A stretch of 5,554 nucleotides of DNA from Promethearchaeota archaeon (GTDB lineage Archaea; Asgardarchaeota; Lokiarchaeia; Sigyniarchaeales; SOKP01): positions 1 through 5,554 of the forward strand of contig JAEORV010000137.1 of the NCBI GenBank assembly GCA_016840695.1. Reading direction: 5' to 3'. The position numbers and the translations under genes were made by a program. Shown here piece after piece: positions 1 to 3,549 of this stretch (position 1 is the stretch's first letter; each line of letters begins with the position of its first letter). Under the pieces are notes generated by a model. It made no database searches. It saw only the letters and a list, made by a program, of their open reading frames with translations, and was not told the DNA's origin.

Positions 1-525
1 AGTTTTATTATCTATTTTACAATTTTTATCATGACAATGCAAGTATCCCGTGTCTGTTCTATGCGTTTGAACAAAATTAAGGAGTCCTTTTCTCACATTA
101 ACCTCTCCCTTGCTTCTAAGATATACGCTTAAAAAATTTAATAATTTCAAGCTAGCTAATGCAAAATATGTTGACCATATATCAGGTTGTTTTTGTTGCG
201 AGTTTGGTGAAAAGTTAAATCCAATTTTATCACCGACAATAACTTCACATTTTCCTATAAAATTATATAAATCGTCTTGAAGTTCTGCTATATCTTCTTT
301 TAAGTATGTACATAGCAAAAGAAACCAATAAACATTTTCTAAATTTAAAGAATTCTCTAAAAACAAATTCTCTTTATAATAAGTAAAGAATTCAATAACT
401 CCTTCATGTTCACTAAGATAAAAATCTCCAATTTCATTTCTTTTGACTTGAGCGTAAGATTTAAACGGTTCTTTCTTGAATGTCGTAATATACGGATATG
501 CAGACTTATCTTCAATAATCGTCAA
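1..525 (-). CDS. Toroid-repeat (prenyltransferase/terpene-cyclase-like) protein, N-terminal part, cut by the left edge
   Basis: An uninterrupted reading frame of 175 codons runs from a TTG at 523-525 to the window edge; the C-terminus is outside. An in-frame TAA lies at 538-540, only four codons before the TTG. The segment contains no ATG codon, so TTG is the only sensible start. A TAAGGT ribosome-binding-like site sits 9 nt upstream (535-540). The strongest family hint is residues 115-132 (DIWSTYFALASLKLLNFL), preceded by GFNFSP at 102-107. This resembles the repeat helix of alpha/alpha-toroid proteins such as protein prenyltransferase beta subunits and squalene/terpene cyclases. A Cys/His-rich stretch follows at 160-170 (GYLHCHDKNCK), perhaps metal-binding. 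No signal peptide or membrane helix is seen. Toroid fold is likely. Catalytic activity is unknown, because the region that would carry the zinc ligands or acid motif is missing. Confidence 0.72.
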   Translation of the reverse strand, partial: MTIIEDKSAYPYITTFKKEPFKSYAQVKRNEIGDFYLSEHEGVIEFFTYYKENLFLENSLNLENVYWFLLLCTYLKEDIAELQDDLYNFIGKCEVIVGDKIGFNFSPNSQQKQPDIWSTYFALASLKLLNFLSVYLRSKGEVNVRKGLLNFVQTHRTDTGYLHCHDKNCKIDNKT

Positions 526-534
526 TAATTTTTT

Positions 535-540
535 ACCTTA
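535..540 (-). promoter_or_regulatory. Ribosome-binding site that fixes the TTG start of the toroid protein
   Basis: The minus strand reads TAAGGT here, 9 nt before the TTG at 523-525. The same TAA is the last in-frame stop upstream, so the start cannot lie further out. The match to an archaeal Shine-Dalgarno core is partial. Confidence 0.45.
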
Positions 541-617
541 GTAGTCAAATGAATGGATTGATTTTAACATGATAATTTAAGTATTTAAATACTTAGTAGT
601 CTAAAAATTGATTTTAA
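537..617. repeat. Two-part direct repeat upstream of the toroid gene
   Basis: On the plus strand CTTAGTAGTC occurs at 537-546 and again at 592-601. ATTGATTTTAA occurs at 557-567 and again at 607-617. The order is the same in both copies, with 10 bp between the two parts in one and 5 bp in the other, so this is a diverged duplication of about 26-31 bp. One copy overlaps the ribosome-binding site and the other abuts the 18-bp palindrome at 578-595. A duplicated regulator site is a reasonable inference; a simple local duplication is the alternative. Confidence 0.6.
578..595. promoter_or_regulatory. 18-bp perfect palindrome, possible TATA box and operator of the toroid gene
   Basis: TAAGTATTTAAATACTTA is its own reverse complement over all 18 bases. 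It contains an archaeal TATA-like TATTTAAATA core centred about 62 nt upstream of the TTG at 525. Transcription would then start near 560 and leave a leader of about 35 nt. A dimeric regulator bound over the TATA element is a plausible inference. Because the element is pure AT-rich palindrome, chance is not excluded. Confidence 0.45.
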
Positions 618-690
618 TACGAATATTGATGCATTTATTTGAGGTGGAAAACTTGCTAAAAATGTAAGTATATATGTTTTATAATTATTC

Positions 691-695
691 AAAAA
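691..695 (-). terminator. Possible U-tract terminator after the longin/TPR gene
   Basis: On the minus strand a run of five T lies about 24 nt after the TAA stop at 719-721, in an AT-rich stretch with no clear hairpin. Archaeal termination often uses T-runs alone. Support is weak. Confidence 0.3.
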
Positions 696-718
696 CTTAT
701 TCTTTGCACACATTTCAG

Positions 719-2092
719 TTAAATATTTGCTTGAAGCTTAGTAATTCTCTTCTCTATTTTTTTTATTGATGTCTCAACATTACTTGGATTTGGATTTTGC
801 TCGAGGATTTGGATTGCTTTCTTAAAGTGCCGGATAGCGTCTATGTAATTCTTCTTTTTTTCTGCTGATTCTCCTGCATTCATTGCATATTCAAGTTCCA
901 TTTCTGTATTTCTCTTATCAAGCTCTAATATCATGAATGAAATTTTTCCTACATCCCTTTCAAAGTTAAAACCTGATGCCAGATATAGCGCTTTTTCGTA
1001 TTCCATCTGCGCTTCTTTGTATATTTTAGCCTTTTCAGCTGTTTTTCCTTTCCTGATAAAAAGCAACATGGATTTTCTTGCCTCGTCTTCATTCATCCTT
1101 TTAGCTCTTTCCTTCAACTCATTTAACTCATTTTCATTATGAATAATGTTGGATATTACCTGGCTATGCGCAATTTTTCTAGCATGAGCTTCTTGGAAGG
1201 TTTTAACATTCGTCTTAGCAGCTTCTATAGTTGTTGGAATAATGATTCTCATTTTTAAAAGTTGATATATCTCATATAAGACAATTTTAGCTTCTAAATT
1301 TACAATATCTTTAACTTCATGGAGCAGGCTATATATAAAAAAGAACGGCTTCGAAGAAAGAAACTCTCTTGCGAATTTAAGAACCGCTGTTTGAATATTA
1401 TTTCTATTTATTTCCTCTAATACATCAGGTGCAATGGTGTGAGCTAAAACCATGGGAAAAACCAACTGGACATCGAAAGCATCAGCAACATACTCTTCTA
1501 AACCCGCAAAAGCAATATTTCCAGTTCTTCGAAGGTTTTCGAGTCTATTTCGATAATTTTTCTCAAATTCGTCGAGAAAGTTATTAACAATAGTTTTCAA
1601 TGTGCTAGATCCCTTTTGATCAAGAATTAAGCACAGCCGAACAAATTCTCCGTTTCTTAATAAAATATTAAAGTCTTGATATTGAAACTCGAAGAAATGG
1701 TGCTTTACTGCTGGTGTTGAGTCTGAATCTGATACTCTCCCAGATTCTGAATAAGTGATGTTTGCTTGAATGAATCCTGACAAGAGGCTCGCATCGATAC
1801 CCGCTTCTGATACAGGATAATTAAGAAATGGCAATCCAGAATTAATATCCATTAGTATAATATGTTTAATATTTAAAACATTCAAAAATTTTAACCAAAT
1901 CAACTCTCGGAACATCTGGAGGCGTTTATCTTCCGAATCCATCTCTATGATCTTGATATTAGAATGTATTTTAAAACCTAGTTTCTTAATATGGTTTTCA
2001 ATGCATTCCATGCATTTGTCAGGATAGAGTGAACAATTAACTTTATCACGACCACAATTGAACCCAACTCGGCTAATTTCAAAGTAAACCAT
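719..2092 (-). CDS. Longin/roadblock-like, winged-helix-like and TPR multidomain protein (Asgard-type, function unknown)
   Basis: A complete 457-residue frame from ATG 2090-2092 to TAA 719-721, with an AAGGG site (2100-2104) 7 nt upstream. Cysteines at 13, 20, 27 and 30 form a possible metal site. Residues about 76-188 (HIILMDINSGLPFLNYP, then LLSGFIQANITY, FNILLRNGEFVRLCLILD and a final long helix) read like a longin/roadblock-type alpha/beta domain, a fold that in eukaryotes and Asgard archaea serves small-GTPase regulation and trafficking. Residues about 215-285 are helical and resemble a winged helix ending KMRIIIPT. Residues about 305-340 are charged and probably coiled. Two TPR-like units follow at about 341-374 and 401-432, with the expected G/A/Y/A pattern (EAQMEYEKALYLA; DAIRHFKKAIQIL). 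No signal peptide or membrane helix is seen, so it is probably a cytosolic scaffold. Fold assignments are by eye and the function is unknown. Confidence 0.9.
   Translation of the reverse strand: MVYFEISRVGFNCGRDKVNCSLYPDKCMECIENHIKKLGFKIHSNIKIIEMDSEDKRLQMFRELIWLKFLNVLNIKHIILMDINSGLPFLNYPVSEAGIDASLLSGFIQANITYSESGRVSDSDSTPAVKHHFFEFQYQDFNILLRNGEFVRLCLILDQKGSSTLKTIVNNFLDEFEKNYRNRLENLRRTGNIAFAGLEEYVADAFDVQLVFPMVLAHTIAPDVLEEINRNNIQTAVLKFAREFLSSKPFFFIYSLLHEVKDIVNLEAKIVLYEIYQLLKMRIIIPTTIEAAKTNVKTFQEAHARKIAHSQVISNIIHNENELNELKERAKRMNEDEARKSMLLFIRKGKTAEKAKIYKEAQMEYEKALYLASGFNFERDVGKISFMILELDKRNTEMELEYAMNAGESAEKKKNYIDAIRHFKKAIQILEQNPNPSNVETSIKKIEKRITKLQANI
797..1072 (-). other. TPR-like region of the longin/TPR protein
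   Basis: Residues 341-432 hold two helix-turn-helix units with TPR spacing. The first has KGKTAEKAKIYKEAQMEYEK and then ALYLA. The second has GESAEKKKNYIDAIRHFKKA. The small residues (G349, A352, A361, A368; A409, A419, A426) and aromatics (Y358, Y365; Y416, F423) sit at near-canonical TPR positions. Such units usually bind peptide partners. Confidence 0.65.
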
Positions 2093-2144
2093 TACTTAAC
2101 CCTTCAGTACTATTTCAAATTTTTTAACATATTATTTATTTCTC

Positions 2145-2151
2145 ATATAAA
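2145..2151 (-). promoter_or_regulatory. TATA-like element of the longin/TPR gene
   Basis: The minus strand reads TTTATAT, centred about 56 nt upstream of the ATG at 2092. An archaeal promoter would place the transcript start near 2122, giving a leader of about 30 nt that includes the AAGGG site. Confidence 0.45.
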
Positions 2152-2220
2152 TGGTAAATTAAGATAATTTAAAATTTAGGACTTCGAAAAAATCAAAAAA
2201 ACACACAAGATACAATTGAT

Positions 2221-2290
2221 TATATATAAAACAAAATCACTATTTTTTTAATAAAATTATTTAGCTTTCCTTTCCTTTCTAATATAAAAT
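2221..2290 (+). promoter_or_regulatory. Candidate TATA elements of the aminotransferase
   Basis: Two TATA-like elements face right: TATATATAAA at 2221-2230 and AATATAAAAT at 2281-2290. The first implies a leader of about 80 nt that includes the mini-ORF at 2306-2320. The second implies a transcript start near 2312 and a leader of about 22 nt that excludes the mini-ORF start. The sequence alone does not decide between them. Confidence 0.4.
2265..2279. repeat. CTTTC x3 short tandem repeat
   Basis: Three exact CTTTC units in a row, directly upstream of the second TATA-like element. Slippage here would change the spacing of upstream elements. It may also be a neutral pyrimidine tract. Confidence 0.7.
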
Positions 2291-2333
2291 TCTGTTTAAG
2301 GTTTAATGAATAAACAATAAAGAATTGTAGTAC

Positions 2334-3518
2334 ATGGTTTCTCAGAGATTAAAAGGATTAGAATATGCAATTAGGGATATTGCTGTAATCGCTAACGAGG
2401 TAATAAGTAGTGGAAAAAAAGTGTATCACCTTAATATAGGTGATCCTGTTAAATATGATTTTAAAACTCCAGCTTATATTTGTAATGCAATGGCTAGAGC
2501 CGCTTTGGAAGGGCAAAACTTTTATGTCGACTCGTTAGGCGTTCCTGAACTCCGAGAAGAAATATGCAAATTTGAAAGCAATAAAAATTCTATTGATTTA
2601 ACTACTGAAGATATCTTAGTAACATCTGGAGTTACTGAAGGAATCTTCTTCATTCTGTCTGGATTAATGGAGAACAATAACGAGATCCTCATTCCAGGCC
2701 CTTCTTATCCCGTATACATTAATTATGCAAAATTTTTTGATGGCATCCCTGTTGAATATGAATTAGACGAAGAGAATGATTGGGCGCCTAATATTGATGA
2801 CTTACGAAAAAAAATAAACGAAAAAACTAAAGCGATATTATTAGGATCTCCAAATAATCCTACTGGAGTTGTTTTCAGCAAAAAAGAAGTTAAAGAAATA
2901 ATTGATATTGCTGGAGAGCATGACTTACCTATAATATCTGATGAAATTTACGATCAAATAATCTTTGAAAAGGAATACACGTGTCCCGCTTCAAACAGCA
3001 CGGATGTTCCGATCATAGGGATGAATGGATTCTCTAAAGCCCACCTTGCAACAGGTTGGAGGCTTGGCTATCTTTATTATTATGACCCTGAAAATAAAAT
3101 TACTGAATTAAAAGAAAGCATAGCCAAGATGGCAAGAGCAAGATTATGCGCAAACTCTATAGCTCAATATGCTGCAATTGAAGCGTTGAAAAATCCCGGA
3201 ACGCATACGGATGATATGGTCCATAAGCTAAAACAGAGAAGAGACTACTCGTTTAAACGATTGCGACAAATTGAAGGTGTTCGTGTAAACAACGCTGATG
3301 GTGCTTTCTATATATTTCCCAAAATTGATTTTAATGAATTTTCTAAATGGAAAAACGATAAGGAATTCGTCGTCGACTTGCTTAAAAATACTGGTGTGTG
3401 CACTGTATACGGTTCTGGATTTGGAAATTACGGAAAGGATCATGTAAGGTTAACTTTCTTACCGGATATGGAAACTTTAGAAATTGTTTATAATATAATA
3501 GAAGATTATTTGAAATAG
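2334..3518 (+). CDS. PLP-dependent class I aminotransferase, probable alanine aminotransferase
   Basis: A complete 394-residue enzyme, normal length for fold-type I aminotransferases. It should transfer the amino group between alanine and 2-oxoglutarate, giving pyruvate and glutamate, in the cytosol. Landmarks: NIGDP (34-38), Y64, SGVTE (98-102) for phosphate binding, PGPSYP (121-126) with Y125, SPNNPTG (172-178) with N175, ISDEIY (201-206) with D203 and Y206, the Schiff-base lysine K235 in NGFSKAHLATGWRLGY with R243, and the substrate-carboxylate arginine R372 in VRLTFLP. From memory, EYAIRD, DWxPxIDDxRKKI, MNGxSKxxxATGWRLGY and WKNDKEFV closely match the characterised Pyrococcus furiosus alanine aminotransferase. 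Family is certain; alanine specificity is likely, and aspartate or another amino acid is possible. An in-frame TAG at 2328-2330 bars an earlier start. No ribosome-binding site precedes this ATG. All key residues are intact. Confidence 0.96.
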   Translation: MVSQRLKGLEYAIRDIAVIANEVISSGKKVYHLNIGDPVKYDFKTPAYICNAMARAALEGQNFYVDSLGVPELREEICKFESNKNSIDLTTEDILVTSGVTEGIFFILSGLMENNNEILIPGPSYPVYINYAKFFDGIPVEYELDEENDWAPNIDDLRKKINEKTKAILLGSPNNPTGVVFSKKEVKEIIDIAGEHDLPIISDEIYDQIIFEKEYTCPASNSTDVPIIGMNGFSKAHLATGWRLGYLYYYDPENKITELKESIAKMARARLCANSIAQYAAIEALKNPGTHTDDMVHKLKQRRDYSFKRLRQIEGVRVNNADGAFYIFPKIDFNEFSKWKNDKEFVVDLLKNTGVCTVYGSGFGNYGKDHVRLTFLPDMETLEIVYNIIEDYLK

Positions 3519-3532
3519 ATACTCTTGAATGC

Positions 3533-3540
3533 TTCTTTTT
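3533..3540 (+). terminator. T-rich terminator of the aminotransferase in the convergent spacer
   Basis: TTCTTTTT lies 14 nt after the TAG stop at 3516-3518, inside the 31-bp gap before the oppositely oriented surface-protein gene. No hairpin is evident, which fits T-tract termination in archaea. No equally good tract is seen for the leftward gene in this gap, so its transcript may run antisense into the aminotransferase 3' end. Confidence 0.45.
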
Positions 3541-3549
3541 ATCCTATTC

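Larger units (their letters stand above)
2093..2333. other. Divergent promoter region between the longin/TPR gene and the aminotransferase
   Basis: These 241 bp are very AT-rich and hold no coding frame beyond a four-codon mini-ORF. Contents by position: a TATA-like element for the leftward gene (2145-2151), a TATATATAAA element (2221-2230), a T7 run (2243-2249), a three-unit CTTTC microsatellite (2265-2279), a second rightward TATA-like element (2281-2290) and the mini-ORF (2306-2320). No tRNA or structured RNA was recognised. Confidence 0.7.

Noticed and set aside
641..667. Strong GAGGTG ribosome-like site followed by TTG CTA AAA ATG TAA on the plus strand
   Set aside because: It would encode four residues only and leads into sequence antisense to the longin/TPR gene. 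It may be a remnant but nothing supports a gene.
674..769. 31-codon plus-strand frame starting at ATG 674
   Set aside because: It overlaps the 3' end of the longin/TPR gene antisense, is low complexity and has no ribosome site at a useful distance.
933..1142. Plus-strand frame of 69 codons
   Set aside because: It lies wholly antisense within the TPR region of the longin/TPR gene, with no recognisable domain and no ribosome site of note.
2093..2333. Possible riboswitch or structured RNA in the divergent spacer
   Set aside because: The sequence is nearly all A/T with no paired helices that I could trace and no known riboswitch core.
3228..3443. Minus-strand frame of 71 codons
   Set aside because: It is antisense to conserved aminotransferase sequence and reads as low-complexity shadow translation.
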